Assembly (NCBI RefSeq): GCF_019145435.1
Contig: NZ_JAHSTS010000001.1
Coordinates: forward strand, 2,866,001-2,930,000
DNA length: 64,000 nucleotides
Origin: Pseudomonas ekonensis
GTDB lineage: Bacteria > Pseudomonadota > Gammaproteobacteria > Pseudomonadales > Pseudomonadaceae
Reading direction: 5' to 3'
The notes under the pieces are model-generated. The model searched no databases and was not told the origin of the DNA. It saw nothing but the letters and a program-made list of their open reading frames with translations. Shown piece by piece: positions 44,378 to 54,231 of this stretch. Numbering within the stretch: the first letter of the stretch is position 1; each line of letters opens with the position of its first letter. The position numbers and the translations under genes were made by a program.

Positions 44378-46018
44378 TCACCCAAGACTGTCGCTGCCGG
44401 CGCTGACCGGCTCGTCCCGCCGCTCGCGCAGCGCGCGCAAGGTCGCGCGCAGCTCGGCCGGGCGCACCGGTTTTGACAGGATGGCGATCCGGCGGTCATG
44501 CAGCGCCGCCTGGATCTTCTCGATGTCATGCCCGGTGATGATCATCGCCGGCACAGCCTGAGCGCGTTGCCGGCGAATGTCGTCGATGCACTCGATGCCG
44601 GTGCCGTGGGCACCCAGGTCGTAGTCGGCGACGATGATGTCGCAGTCCGTCACCAGCCCCTGCCCCGTCGTCTCGGCCTGCACCACGCACCCCCAGCGCT
44701 CGAGCAGCGCAGACGTGGCCAGCAGCACGTTGCGGTCATCCTCCACCAGACACACCTTCAGCCCGGTCAGCATGCCCGCCTGACGCGCTTCATCGCGCAC
44801 CGCCGGCAACCCGGGCGCCGTCGCCGGCGGCAATCCGGACAACGTCACCGCCGTGCCATGCCCGAGCCGCGAACGCAGCGTCACCCCGACACCAATCAGT
44901 TGCCCCAGCCGCTTGACGATCGACAGCCCCAACCCCACGCCCTCCACGTCCTTGTCGCGCAATTGGCGGACCCGGTAGAACTCCTCGAAGACCTTCGGCA
45001 GGTGTTCGTCGGCGATGCCGTTGCCGCGGTCGCACACCACGATGGCCAGCCCGTTTGCACGCTTGCGCACACCGATCAGCACCGGCCGCTGCGCACCGTA
45101 CTTGAAGCAGTTGGACAGGACGTTCTGCACCATGGTCGCCAGCAGCGCAGGATCGGTGCGCACCCAGTGCCGGCACGGGCGCAGGCGCAATTCCACGCCG
45201 GCCCAACGGGCGGCCTCGGCGTTCTGGCGGATCAGGTCGGCCAGCCATTCGCCCAGGTCAAACGTCTGGAGCTTGGGCTGGATCCGCCCGTTGTCGAGGG
45301 TGTAGAGGTCGAGGATCGAACGGAACAGCTGCGAGACGTTGAGCAGCGAACGGTCGATGTTGTCCACCAGCCGGCGCTCGTCGTCACCCAGGCGGGACTC
45401 GCGCAGGCACGCGGTGAACAGGCCGATGGAGTGGATCGGCTGGCGCAGGTCGTGGCTGGCCTGGGCCAGAAACCGCGACTTCTCCAGATTGGCCGCGACC
45501 GCTTCCTCCGACGCCTTGCGGGTGCGCTCCAGCAGCAGGTGCGCATAGAACGGAATCACCGTGCTGGTGATCATCAGCATCAGCACCATGAACGGCTGCG
45601 CCTGCCACACCGGCGTCAGGCTGTAGACCACGACCAGCGCCGCCAACGCCAGGGCCGTGGCGATCGCCAGGTAACGCGAACCGTAGCGCATGCCGTTGCC
45701 CAGGTTGACCCAGACCATCACCGCATACAGCGGCAACGCCGTGGCGCCGCCCATCACCAGCCCGAACGAAGTGCCGGTGTAGTCGTTGACCATGCCGAAG
45801 ATCCGCCGCGCCGGATAATGCCCGGGCCACCGCACAATGGCCTGGCGCAGCACCGCCGACGCCAGCAGGAACACGCTGATGTAGGCGATGATCGGCAGGT
45901 AGGTCTCCACCCGCTGCCCCGGCAGAAAGCCGAGCACACTGATGTAGGCCAGGGCCACGCTCGCCAGAATGATGCGCAGGTTGGCCTGGTCGAGCTCGGT
46001 GTTCTTTTCGAACTTCAT
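44378..46018 (-). CDS. Hybrid sensor histidine kinase with six-helix membrane sensor
   Basis: 546 aa. Residues 10-165 are six hydrophobic segments with almost no periplasmic part, so it senses within or at the membrane. The phospho-acceptor is in FLAQASHDLRQPIHSIGLF (His about 189). The ATPase core has NVLSNCFKYG, VCDRGNGIADEH and VGLGLSIVKRLGQ. A receiver domain (about 420-530) has LVEDD, phosphorylation Asp in ADYDLG and Lys in SKPVRP. The DLRQPIHS-type kinases with C-terminal receivers resemble the ErcS'-like group. The divergent LuxR-type regulator 112 bp away is the obvious partner. Confidence 0.88.
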   Translation of the reverse strand: MKFEKNTELDQANLRIILASVALAYISVLGFLPGQRVETYLPIIAYISVFLLASAVLRQAIVRWPGHYPARRIFGMVNDYTGTSFGLVMGGATALPLYAVMVWVNLGNGMRYGSRYLAIATALALAALVVVYSLTPVWQAQPFMVLMLMITSTVIPFYAHLLLERTRKASEEAVAANLEKSRFLAQASHDLRQPIHSIGLFTACLRESRLGDDERRLVDNIDRSLLNVSQLFRSILDLYTLDNGRIQPKLQTFDLGEWLADLIRQNAEAARWAGVELRLRPCRHWVRTDPALLATMVQNVLSNCFKYGAQRPVLIGVRKRANGLAIVVCDRGNGIADEHLPKVFEEFYRVRQLRDKDVEGVGLGLSIVKRLGQLIGVGVTLRSRLGHGTAVTLSGLPPATAPGLPAVRDEARQAGMLTGLKVCLVEDDRNVLLATSALLERWGCVVQAETTGQGLVTDCDIIVADYDLGAHGTGIECIDDIRRQRAQAVPAMIITGHDIEKIQAALHDRRIAILSKPVRPAELRATLRALRERRDEPVSAGSDSLG

Positions 46019-46130
46019 GGGAACGTCCTTGTGCGGCAGTCGTCAGATCCAGCACGAACCAACAGGCAACGCCTTTGCCCGGTGCTAAGGTGCACGCCAA
46101 CGGAACGCCAGACCCAGGGAGGGTGCAGCC

Positions 46131-46736
46131 ATGGCTTGCCGAATCATCATAGCCGACGATCACCCGCTGTTTCGCGAGGCGCTGCTGCGCACCGTCCAGC
46201 GCCTGTTGCCCGAGGCCGCCGTCGACGAGGCCGGCGATCTCGAGGCCGTGCATCGCTTGCTCCGGTCAGGCGATGAGCCGGACACGCTGATCCTCGACCT
46301 GCGCTTTCCCGGCCTGACCAGCCTCGACCAATTGGCGCAGCTGCGCCTGCACTGGCCGCGCACCACGTTGATCGTGGTGTCGATGGTGGACGACGAAGCG
46401 CTGATCGGCGAAGTGATGGCCGCCGGGATCGACGGGTTCATCGGCAAGAACATCGTCCCGGACGAGATCGGCCAGGCGATCCTGGCCATCCGCGAGGGTG
46501 AAGTGCTGGTCCGGTTTGCGCCTTCGGGCCTGTTGCCGCTGGAATCCGGCACGGCGTTGACCGCCCGTCAGCAGGAGGTGCTGCGGCTGATCGCCCAAGG
46601 CAAGACCAACAAGGAAATCGCCCGGGAACTCGATATATCTCCGTTTACCGTGCGCATTCACGTGTCTTCGTTGCTGCGCACGCTGAACGTCCCCTCCCGT
46701 GCCGCTGCGGCAGTGAAATACGCGGGAATGCTGTAG
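46131..46736 (+). CDS. LuxR/NarL-family response regulator
   Basis: 201 aa. Receiver domain with acidic pair [11 protein letters not shown], phospho-Asp in ILDLRFPGL (about residue 57) and Lys in GFIGKNIVP. The C-terminal GerE helix-turn-helix is [44 protein letters not shown]. Divergent from the hybrid kinase. LuxR-type regulators bind as dimers to short palindromes, so the TAGCACA palindrome at 43913 is a candidate target. Confidence 0.9.
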   Translation: MACRIIIADDHPLFREALLRTVQRLLPEAAVDEAGDLEAVHRLLRSGDEPDTLILDLRFPGLTSLDQLAQLRLHWPRTTLIVVSMVDDEALIGEVMAAGIDGFIGKNIVPDEIGQAILAIREGEVLVRFAPSGLLPLESGTALTARQQEVLRLIAQGKTNKEIARELDISPFTVRIHVSSLLRTLNVPSRAAAAVKYAGML

Positions 46737-46886
46737 GAAACGCGGCGGAATGAGCCGTTACGGGCGGCGCAAAAAAGATAACAGGCTGTTTTCCAAGAAA
46801 ATTATTTCGTCCGGGGCTTCCCAGACGGAAAAAATGTTGTTAAATTTCGCGCACTTTCCGGGAAGCCACACAGGCCAACCGAATAC

Positions 46887-46961
46887 AGGGGCGTCGCCAA
46901 GCGGTAAGGCAGCAGGTTTTGATCCTGCCATGCGTTGGTTCGAATCCAGCCGCCCCTGCCA
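46887..46961 (+). tRNA. tRNA-Gln (anticodon TTG)
   Basis: 75 nt including encoded CCA. Acceptor stem AGGGGCG/CGCCCCT, D arm GCCAAGCGGTAAGGC, anticodon stem GCAGG/CCTGC around loop TTTTGAT with anticodon TTG, T arm GGTTCGAATCC. All four arms pair. Confidence 0.95.
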
Positions 46962-47002
46962 TTTTCTTCCTCGTTTCACCCTCTCTTATTCAGCCAAATA
47001 CC

Positions 47003-48001
47003 CTACGGATCCACCTGAGCCATCAGTTCAGGAATCGACTCCGGCCGTTTGGCATATCGCTGCGCCAGCACCGCACACACCATCAACTGAATCTGATGAA
47101 ACAGCATCAGCGGCAGGATCAGTACGCCGATCGTGCTGCCGGCGAACAGCACCTGCGCCATCGGCACACCGGTCGCCAGACTCTTCTTCGAGCCGCAGAA
47201 CAGAATGGTGATGCGGTCTTCCTGGCTGAAGCCGAACGCCTTGCCCAGCACCGTGGACGCCAGCAGCACCAGCGCCAGCAGGATGCAGCACACCACCACC
47301 AGCCCGAACAGGTCCAGCACCGGAATCTGATGCCAGATGCCTTCGTTCACCGCCTCGCTGAAGGCGCCGTAGACCACCAGCAGGATCGAACCCTGATCGA
47401 CGAACTTGAGCCAATGCTTGTTGCGCCCGACCCAGGCGCCGATCCAGCGCCGGGCGATCTGTCCGGCGATGAACGGCAACAACAGCTGCACGCTGATCTT
47501 CACGATGGCATCGAGGGTCGAACCGCCGTCGCCGTGAACGTTCAACAGTAGCGTCACCAGCAGCGGCGTCAGGAAGATCCCGAACAGGCTGGAAGCCGCC
47601 GCGCTGCAGATCGCCGCCGGAATGTTGCCCCGGGCCAGCGAAGTGAACGCAATTGCCGATTGCACCGTGGCCGGCAGCGCACACAGATAGAGCATGCCCA
47701 TGTACAGGCTGTCGCCGATCAGCGGCGACAGCAGCGGCTTGAGCGCCAGGCCCAGCAGCGGGAACAGCACGAACGTCAGGCCGAACACCAGCAAATGCAG
47801 GCGCCAGTGGCCGGCGCCGGCGATGATCGACTCACGCGAAAGCTTGGCGCCATGCAGAAAGAACAGCAGCGCGATGGCAATGTTGGTCAGCCAGCCGAAG
47901 CCGACCGCGACCTGGCCGCTGGCGGGCAGGAAACTGGCCAGCAGCACCACGCCGATCAGGGTCAGGGTGAAGTTGTCGGGTAACAAGCGTGGGCGGGTCA
48001 T
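47003..48001 (-). CDS. Bile acid:sodium symporter-like transporter (SBF-like, CPA superfamily)
   Basis: 332 aa with about ten hydrophobic segments. Motifs include NIAIALLFFLHGAKLSRESI, YLCALPATVQSAIAFTSLARGN and FCGSKKSLATGVPMAQVLF, as in the SBF-like (YfeH/PF13593) family. The substrate is not known for this group. It is convergent with the tRNA gene and divergent from the AraC gene. Confidence 0.85.
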   Translation of the reverse strand: MTRPRLLPDNFTLTLIGVVLLASFLPASGQVAVGFGWLTNIAIALLFFLHGAKLSRESIIAGAGHWRLHLLVFGLTFVLFPLLGLALKPLLSPLIGDSLYMGMLYLCALPATVQSAIAFTSLARGNIPAAICSAAASSLFGIFLTPLLVTLLLNVHGDGGSTLDAIVKISVQLLLPFIAGQIARRWIGAWVGRNKHWLKFVDQGSILLVVYGAFSEAVNEGIWHQIPVLDLFGLVVVCCILLALVLLASTVLGKAFGFSQEDRITILFCGSKKSLATGVPMAQVLFAGSTIGVLILPLMLFHQIQLMVCAVLAQRYAKRPESIPELMAQVDP

Positions 48002-48084
48002 AAGCGGTCTTCCGGGGGTTGCCAGTACGTGAAGGCGACTCTAACGTGATCGGCAATGACCGACTAACGCCGAAGAGCCCACAG

Positions 48085-48873
48085 ATGCCGCCTAAAGGAC
48101 ACGACAAAAGCGTCAGACGCAGCATTCCCGGCCTGCCCAGCCTGCCGAGACCGCTCTACGGCCGCACCGAGTCGCTGCCCAACCGCGCCCTCACCCGCCG
48201 CCACAGCCACCCGTGGGTGCAGTTGTCCTATGCGATCCAGGGTGTGCTGGAAGTGCAGACCGCCGCCGGCCGTTTCGTCGCCCCGCCGGAGCGGGCGGTG
48301 TGGATCCCGGCCGGTGTGCCGCATCGGGTGTTCAGTTCGCCGCACACGGAAATGCGCAGCCTGTACATCGATTGCAGCGTCGCAGGCTGGGCGGCGCAAC
48401 GGTGTCATGTGCTGGCCGTGAACGACCTGCTGCGCGAGCTGATCCGCACCTTCAGCGGCGTCCCGGTGGAGTACGACCTGGACGGCCCTCACGGTCGGCT
48501 CGCCCAGGTGATCCTCGACCAATTGGCCGAAGCCCCACCAATCGACCTGATGCTGCCACTGCCCCAGGACAGCCGCTTGCAGCAGATCTACCGCAGCCTT
48601 GAGCAGCATCCCGATCAGTCGACCACGCTCCAGCACTGGAGCGACCGGTTCGGCGTCACCGAAAAGACCCTCAGCCGCCTGTTCCTGCGCGACACCGGCC
48701 TGACCTTCCGGGCCTGGCGCCAGCGCCTGCGCCTGCTCGGCGCGCTGACGCCGCTGGAACGGGGCGAACGGGTCACCGATGTGGCGCTGGCTTGCGGCTA
48801 TGATTCAACTTCGGCCTTCATCGCGGCGTTCCGGCAACAGTTCGGGGAGACGCCCGGTGAATTTTTTCGATGA
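48085..48873 (+). CDS. AraC family transcriptional regulator
   Basis: 262 aa from ATG 48085; a longer frame starts at 48019 but lies in the divergent promoter region. N-terminal cupin (RRHSHPWVQLSYAIQGVLEVQTAAGRFVAPPERAVWIPAGVPHRV) and C-terminal AraC helix-turn-helix pair (HWSDRFGVTEKTLSRLFLRDTGLTFRAWRQRLRLL; VTDVALACGYDSTSAFIAAFRQQFGETPGEFF). Its ligand is unknown. It may regulate the divergent transporter or the downstream amidase. Confidence 0.87.
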   Translation: MPPKGHDKSVRRSIPGLPSLPRPLYGRTESLPNRALTRRHSHPWVQLSYAIQGVLEVQTAAGRFVAPPERAVWIPAGVPHRVFSSPHTEMRSLYIDCSVAGWAAQRCHVLAVNDLLRELIRTFSGVPVEYDLDGPHGRLAQVILDQLAEAPPIDLMLPLPQDSRLQQIYRSLEQHPDQSTTLQHWSDRFGVTEKTLSRLFLRDTGLTFRAWRQRLRLLGALTPLERGERVTDVALACGYDSTSAFIAAFRQQFGETPGEFFR

Positions 48874-49011
48874 TAAATGCCGATATTTATCGAATTTGAA
48901 TACCCCATCCGCTTCACTTCAGGGTAGAGTCTCGCTCATCAAGGATTCTTGACACCGTGCCACGATAACCATGACGAACAACCCATCTGAGAACCTGTCG
49001 GCGGTAACAGC

Positions 49012-50724
49012 ATGATCGAAGTCACTGAAGTTTCCATTGCCCAATTGCGCGCAGCCCTGGAGTCCGGCCAGACCACCGCGGTCGAGCTGGTGCAGGCGTA
49101 CCTGGCGCGGATCGACGCCTATGACGGCCCGCAGACCGCCACCGCCCTCAACGCCGTGGTGGTGCGCAACCCCGACGCCTTGAAGGAAGCAGAGGCCTCC
49201 GACGCCCGCCGCGCCGCCGGCAAGACCCTCGGCCCGCTGGACGGCATCCCCTACACCGCCAAGGACAGCTACCTGGTCAAGGGCCTGACCGCCGCGTCCG
49301 GCAGCCCGGCCTTCGCCGACCTGGTCGCCCACCGCGATGCGTTCACCATCGAGCGCCTGCGCGCCGCCGGGGCGATCTGCCTGGGCAAGACCAACATGCC
49401 GCCGATGGCCAACGGCGGGATGCAACGCGGGGTCTACGGCCGTGCCGAGAGCCCGTACAACGCCGCTTACCTGACCGCCCCCTTCGCCTCCGGCTCGTCG
49501 AACGGCGCCGGCACCGCCACCGCCGCCAGCTACTCGGCGTTCGGCCTGGCCGAGGAAACCTGGTCGAGCGGCCGCGGCCCGGCCTCCAACAACGGCCTGT
49601 GCGCCTACACGCCGTCGCGCGGGGTGATTTCGGTGCGCGGCAACTGGCCGCTGACGCCGACCATGGACGTGGTCGTGCCCTACGCCCGCACCATGGCCGA
49701 CCTGCTGGAAGTGCTCGACGTGGTGGTGGCCGAAGACACCGACACCCGCGGCGACCTGTGGCGCCTGCAGCCCTGGGTGCCGATCCCGAGCGTCGCCTCG
49801 GTGCGTCCGGCCTCCTACGCCGAACTGGCCGTCGGCACTGCTGCCCTGGCGGGCAAGCGCCTGGGCGTGCCGCGCATGTACATCAACGCCGACCCCGAGG
49901 CCGGCACCAGCGAGGCTCCCGGCATCGGCGGCCCGACCGGCCAACGCATCAACACCCGCCCTTCGGTGATCGACCTGTGGAACCAGGCGCGCCAAGCGCT
50001 GGAAGCCGCCGGCGCCGAGGTGATCGAGGTGGACTTCCCGCTAGTGTCCAATTGCGAAGGCGACCGTCCCGGCGCGCCGACCGTGTTCAACCGCGGGATC
50101 GTGTCCAAGGAATTCATGCACGACGAGCTGTGGGATCTGTCGGCCTGGGCGTTCGATGATTTCCTGCGGGCCAACGGCGACCCGAAACTCAACCGCCTGG
50201 CGGACGTCGACGGACCGAAGATTTTCCCGCACGATCCGGGCACCCTGCCCAACCGCGAAGGCGACCTGGCCGCCGGCATGGACGAATACGTGCGCATGGC
50301 CGAGCGCGGCATCAAGCCGTGGGACCAGATCCCGACCCTGCCCGACGGCCTGCGCGGCCTGGAGCAGACCCGCAAGCTCGACCTCGAAGACTGGATGGAC
50401 CGCCTCGGCCTCGACGCTGTGCTGTTCCCCACCAACGCCGACGTCGGTCCGGCGGACGCGGACATCAACCCGGCGTCGGCGGACATCGCCTGGAGCAACG
50501 GCATCTGGGTCGCCAACGGCAACCTCGCCATCCGTCACCTCGGTGTGCCGACCGTGACCGTGCCGATGGGCGTCATGGCGGACATCGGCATGCCGGCGGG
50601 CCTGACCTTCGCCGGCCGCGCCTACGACGACTCGACGCTGCTGCGCCTGGCTGCGGCGTTTGAGGCAACCGGTTCGAAACGTCTGGTGCCGCCGCGTACG
50701 CCAGCCCTGGCGACCGGCAAGTAA
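49012..50724 (+). CDS. Amidase signature family protein
   Basis: 570 aa. Catalytic Lys in DGIPYTAKDSY (about residue 84), cis-Ser in GSSNGAGTATAASYSAFG (about 160-165) and nucleophile Ser in EETWSSGRGPASNNG (about 190). The usual GTDTGGSIR is changed to AEETWSSGR but keeps Ser and Arg. Cytoplasmic, no signal peptide. It carries no copy of the TATTATGGTATACCA operator, so it is not clearly part of the flavin regulon. Confidence 0.85.
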   Translation: MIEVTEVSIAQLRAALESGQTTAVELVQAYLARIDAYDGPQTATALNAVVVRNPDALKEAEASDARRAAGKTLGPLDGIPYTAKDSYLVKGLTAASGSPAFADLVAHRDAFTIERLRAAGAICLGKTNMPPMANGGMQRGVYGRAESPYNAAYLTAPFASGSSNGAGTATAASYSAFGLAEETWSSGRGPASNNGLCAYTPSRGVISVRGNWPLTPTMDVVVPYARTMADLLEVLDVVVAEDTDTRGDLWRLQPWVPIPSVASVRPASYAELAVGTAALAGKRLGVPRMYINADPEAGTSEAPGIGGPTGQRINTRPSVIDLWNQARQALEAAGAEVIEVDFPLVSNCEGDRPGAPTVFNRGIVSKEFMHDELWDLSAWAFDDFLRANGDPKLNRLADVDGPKIFPHDPGTLPNREGDLAAGMDEYVRMAERGIKPWDQIPTLPDGLRGLEQTRKLDLEDWMDRLGLDAVLFPTNADVGPADADINPASADIAWSNGIWVANGNLAIRHLGVPTVTVPMGVMADIGMPAGLTFAGRAYDDSTLLRLAAAFEATGSKRLVPPRTPALATGK

Positions 50725-50725
50725 G

Positions 50726-50759
50726 AAAAAAGGCGGGATCATTCGATCCCGCCTTTTTT
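50726..50759. terminator. Bidirectional rho-independent terminator
   Basis: AAAAAAGGCGGGATC-ATTC-GATCCCGCCTTTTTT between the convergent amidase and peroxidase genes. Confidence 0.92.
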
Positions 50760-51777
50760 ATCGCTCTGCCAACGCCTCCAGCAGATCCGCAGAAGGCACA
50801 AAGAACAGGCTGCCGGTGACCGCCGTGCTGAAGTCCAGCAACCGATCGTAGTTGCCGGGCGGCTTGCCGACGAACATGTTTTCCAGCATCCGCTCCAACG
50901 GCTCCGGCGAACGCGCGTAGCCGATGAAATAAGTGCCGAACTCTCCTGCGCCGGGCCGACCGAACGGCATGTTGTCGCGCAGGATCTTCACTTCTTCGCC
51001 GTCCTGGGTGATCGTCGTCAGTGCGCTGTGGGAATTGCTCGGCTTGACCGAATCGTCCAGCTCGATATCGGACAGTTTGGTGCGACCGATCACCCGCTCC
51101 TGGGCCTCGACCGACAATTCGTTCCACGCCTTCATGTTGTGCAGATACTTCTGCACCAGCACATAACTGCCACCGCTGAACGCCTGGTCTTCTTCGCCCA
51201 CGAGGGCGAAATGCTCGGCTTTGCGGCCGACCGGGTTTTCGGTGCCGTCGACAAACCCGATGATGCTGCGCATGTCGAAATAGCGGAACCCCTGCACCTC
51301 GTCGGTCACCGTCACGGCGCCGTCCAGCGCGGACATCAACTGCGTCGCCAGCTCGAAACACAGGTCCATCTGGTCGGCCCGAATGTGCAGCAGCAGGTCG
51401 CCAGGCGTGGAAACGGCGCGCCGCCCTTCTACCCCGAACTCGCGAAAACCGTGCAAGGACGCCGGGCGCGGACCGCCGAACAGACGATCCCAGGCGTTGG
51501 AGGAAAACCCGCAGACGCAAGACAGATTGCCCGAGGGAACGCGCTTGCCGACCGAGCGCGTCAGCCCCGCGACATCGGCGCACCAACCGCGAACGGTCTC
51601 GGCGGCCCCGGCGTCGGCGTTGAGGGTCGCCACGATGAATATGGCGGCGCTGGTGATCGGGCTGCAGACGGCTTGAGGATCTGGCGTGTCGATGATCTTG
51701 GCTCCCGGAGTGGTGGACTGGTTCGACAGCGAGGTTAGCAAAGAAGTGTCGATGAGGTATTTCCGACACTTCGCCAT
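50758..51777 (-). CDS. Dyp-type peroxidase
   Basis: 339 aa haem peroxidase. The diagnostic GxxDG motif is in GFVDGTENPVGR, and the haem-side segments FGTYFIGYARSPEPLERMLENMF and RMLDFS-like RLLDFSTAVTGSLFFVPSADLLE are present, as in YfeX-type enzymes. No Tat signal is visible, so it is probably cytoplasmic. The first 25 residues from ATG 51777 are not conserved in my recollection and the true start may lie further in. Confidence 0.87.
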   Translation of the reverse strand: MAKCRKYLIDTSLLTSLSNQSTTPGAKIIDTPDPQAVCSPITSAAIFIVATLNADAGAAETVRGWCADVAGLTRSVGKRVPSGNLSCVCGFSSNAWDRLFGGPRPASLHGFREFGVEGRRAVSTPGDLLLHIRADQMDLCFELATQLMSALDGAVTVTDEVQGFRYFDMRSIIGFVDGTENPVGRKAEHFALVGEEDQAFSGGSYVLVQKYLHNMKAWNELSVEAQERVIGRTKLSDIELDDSVKPSNSHSALTTITQDGEEVKILRDNMPFGRPGAGEFGTYFIGYARSPEPLERMLENMFVGKPPGNYDRLLDFSTAVTGSLFFVPSADLLEALAER

Positions 51778-51878
51778 TTACGAACAATACCCACGGAATA
51801 AACGATTTTTCTTTGTCGGAAGGCTCCCACTAGCATGGCCCTGTCCACCCCGAAAAACATAAAGACAGGGAGAACGGC

Positions 51879-52853
51879 ATGCAACCCATCAACATCGGCG
51901 AGCCCTGGATGTGGGGCGCCTTCATTGTCTTCGTCCTCGCCATGCTGGCCCTGGACCTGTTCGTGTTCGGCGGGCGCAAGGCCCACCGGGTGTCGGTGCG
52001 CGAAGCGTCAGGCTGGGTGATCGCCTGGTGCGCACTGGCGCTGGCCTTCGCCGGGCTGCTCTGGTGGTACCTGAACGGCGAATTCGGCCCTGAAATCGCC
52101 AAGGTCAAAACCCTGGAGTTCCTCACCGGTTACCTGATCGAGCAATCGCTGTCGATCGACAACATGTTCGTCTTCGTGATGATCTTCGGCTATTTCGCCG
52201 TGCCGCCCGAGTTGCAGCGCCGGGTGCTGCTGTACGGCGTGCTCGGGGCCATCGTGATGCGCGCGGCGATGATCTTCGCCGGCGTGTGGCTGGTGTCGCA
52301 GTTCGCTTGGCTTTTGTATGTGTTCGGCGCGTTCCTGATCGTCACCGGGATCAAGATGCTGATGTTCGCCGAGCATCAGCCGGACCTGGACAAGAACCCG
52401 CTGCTGCGCTGGGTGCGCGGGCATCTGCGCATCACCGACGGATTTCACGGCGAGCGCTTTTTCGTGGTGCAGAACGGCGTGCGCTGGGCCACGCCGATGT
52501 TCCTGGTGCTGGTGCTGATCGAGGCCAGCGACCTGATGTTCGCGGTCGACAGCATCCCGGCGATCTTCGCCGTCACCACCGACCCGTTCATCGTGTTCAC
52601 CTCGAACATCTTCGCGATCATGGGCCTGCGGGCGCTGTATTTCCTGCTGGCGGACATGGCCGACCGCTTCCATCTGCTCAAGTACGGTTTGGCGCTGGTG
52701 CTGGTGTTCATCGGCGGCAAGATGACGCTCATGCCGTGGTTCCACATGCCGGTGGAATGGTCGCTGGCGGTGGTGGGCGGCGTGATTCTGCTGTCGGTGG
52801 TCTTGAGCCTGGTCTTCAGCCGGAACAAGGCCGCCGAGCCGGATGCCCGCTGA
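51879..52853 (+). CDS. TerC family integral membrane protein (Alx-like)
   Basis: 324 aa, about nine membrane segments. Signature LTGYLIEQSLSIDNMFVFVMIFGYF and VLVLIEASDLMFAVDSIPAIFAVTTDPFIVFTSNIFAIMGLRALYFLL, where the acidic residues in the helices are conserved. The family exports metal ions, manganese in Alx/TerC-like members. I looked for a yybP-ykoY-type riboswitch upstream, but the leader is only about 100 nt and I do not see one. Confidence 0.88.
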   Translation: MQPINIGEPWMWGAFIVFVLAMLALDLFVFGGRKAHRVSVREASGWVIAWCALALAFAGLLWWYLNGEFGPEIAKVKTLEFLTGYLIEQSLSIDNMFVFVMIFGYFAVPPELQRRVLLYGVLGAIVMRAAMIFAGVWLVSQFAWLLYVFGAFLIVTGIKMLMFAEHQPDLDKNPLLRWVRGHLRITDGFHGERFFVVQNGVRWATPMFLVLVLIEASDLMFAVDSIPAIFAVTTDPFIVFTSNIFAIMGLRALYFLLADMADRFHLLKYGLALVLVFIGGKMTLMPWFHMPVEWSLAVVGGVILLSVVLSLVFSRNKAAEPDAR

Positions 52854-52864
52854 CTCAAACCGCC

Positions 52865-52894
52865 TGTGGCGAGGGAGCTTGCTCCCTCGCCACA
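52865..52894. terminator. Hairpin TGTGGCGAGGGAGC-TT-GCTCCCTCGCCACA
   Basis: A perfect 14-bp stem after terC and before the convergent binding-protein gene. It belongs to the GCGAGGGAGC REP class and likely acts as a bidirectional transcript end, though the T-tract is absent. Confidence 0.65.
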
Positions 52895-52915
52895 AGTCCC
52901 CATTCTGCAGGCGAG

Positions 52916-54016
52916 CTACTTGTCGGACTTGATGCTCGTCCACACCCGCGTCCGCACCCGCTCCAGCTTCTGCGGCAGCGGCTGCACCACGTAGAGCTTC
53001 GCCAACGCCGCAGGGGTCGGCGTCAGGTTGGGGTTTTCGGTGATCTCCTTGTTGATCAGGGCCATGGAGTCCTTGTTGGCGTTCGGGTAGCCGAGGAAAT
53101 CGCTGATCGGCGCGATCACCTTCGGATCGAGCAGGTTGTTCAGGAACTCATGGGCCTCGGCCACGTTCTGCGCGCTCTTCGGAATGGCGAACGTGTCGAA
53201 CCAGATCGGCGCGCCCTCCTTCGGCAGGCGCCAGTCGACCACCACGCCGTTGCCCGCCTCCTTCGCCCGGTTGCCGAACTGGTAGAAGCTGCCCGAATAG
53301 CCGATGGCCACGCAGATGTCGCCGTTGGCGATGTCGGTCATGTACTTCGCCGAGTTGAAGTAGGTGACGTAGGGTCGGACCTTCAGCATCAGCGCCTTGG
53401 CCTTCTCATAGTCGTCCGGGTTCTGGCTGTTCGGGTCCAGCCCCAGATAATGCAGGGCCAGCGGCAGGATCTCCGACGGCGAGTCGAGCATCGCCACGCC
53501 GCAGGACTTGAGCTTTTCCATGTTCTCGGGCTTGAACACCAGGTCCCAGCTGTCCACCGGCGCGTTCTCGCCCAGCGCCGCCTTGACCTTGGCGGGGTTG
53601 AATCCGATCAGCACCGTGCCGTACATGTAGGGCACGCCGTACTGGTTGCCCGGGTCGTTGGCGTCCAGCAGCTTGAGCAGCGCCGGATCCTGGTGTTGCC
53701 AGTTCGGCAATTTGGACTTGTCGAGCTTCTGGAACACGCCGGCCTTGATCTGGGTATCGAGGAACTGGTTCGACGGCACCACCAGGTCGTAGCCGGAGTT
53801 ACCGGTCAGCAGTTTCGCCTCCAGGGATTCGTTGGTGTCGAAGGTGTCCCAGGTCACTTTGATCCCGCTGCTGGCAGCGAAATCCTTGGGCACGGACGGC
53901 AGGATGTAGTCCGCCCAGTTGTAGACCCGCAATTCGCGCTGTTCGGCCTGGACGGCGCTGGCCAGCAGCGTCAGCCCGCACACGGTGGCGCCCAGCATGC
54001 GTTTGATCGTGACCAT
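52916..54016 (-). CDS. Polyamine ABC transporter substrate-binding protein (PotF-like)
   Basis: 366 aa from ATG 54016. Signal peptide MLGATVCGLTLLASAVQA and mature start EQRELRVYNWADYILPSVPKDFAASSGIKVTWDTFDTNESLEAKLLTGNSGYDLVVPS are typical of PotF/SpuD putrescine/spermidine receptors. Conserved ligand-pocket aromatic and acidic residues (NWADY, YMYGTVLIGFN, IGYSGSFYQ) are kept. No permease or ATPase gene adjoins it, so it is an orphan that must use another transporter. Confidence 0.88.
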   Translation of the reverse strand: MVTIKRMLGATVCGLTLLASAVQAEQRELRVYNWADYILPSVPKDFAASSGIKVTWDTFDTNESLEAKLLTGNSGYDLVVPSNQFLDTQIKAGVFQKLDKSKLPNWQHQDPALLKLLDANDPGNQYGVPYMYGTVLIGFNPAKVKAALGENAPVDSWDLVFKPENMEKLKSCGVAMLDSPSEILPLALHYLGLDPNSQNPDDYEKAKALMLKVRPYVTYFNSAKYMTDIANGDICVAIGYSGSFYQFGNRAKEAGNGVVVDWRLPKEGAPIWFDTFAIPKSAQNVAEAHEFLNNLLDPKVIAPISDFLGYPNANKDSMALINKEITENPNLTPTPAALAKLYVVQPLPQKLERVRTRVWTSIKSDK

Positions 54017-54231
54017 GGTTGTTTCCCCTGAAGCGGCGTGAGTTCGATGGTTTTGTTGTTCTGTACACGGCAGCGGCTGATCGTCAGCCAAGGGCAAGGT
54101 GGTGAGGCGTCCTGTTGTTTTTGTCGGTTGCGTCCGATTCTTGCCGACGGCGCTGGCCGGGCACAGTGGCCGGTTGGCCAAAAGGGGATCGAAACGGCCA
54201 ATTTGAGTGACCGCCGCAGTGCGGAAACGAC

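Noticed and set aside
46758..46979. 73-residue minus-strand frame over the tRNA
   Set aside because: It runs through tRNA-Gln, a common false call.
49012..50724. Amidase as a member of the flavin regulon
   Set aside because: No copy of the operator upstream (48874-49011) and it stands with an AraC gene.
51778..51878. Metal riboswitch before terC
   Set aside because: The spacer is about 100 bp and I see no yybP-ykoY-like paired elements.
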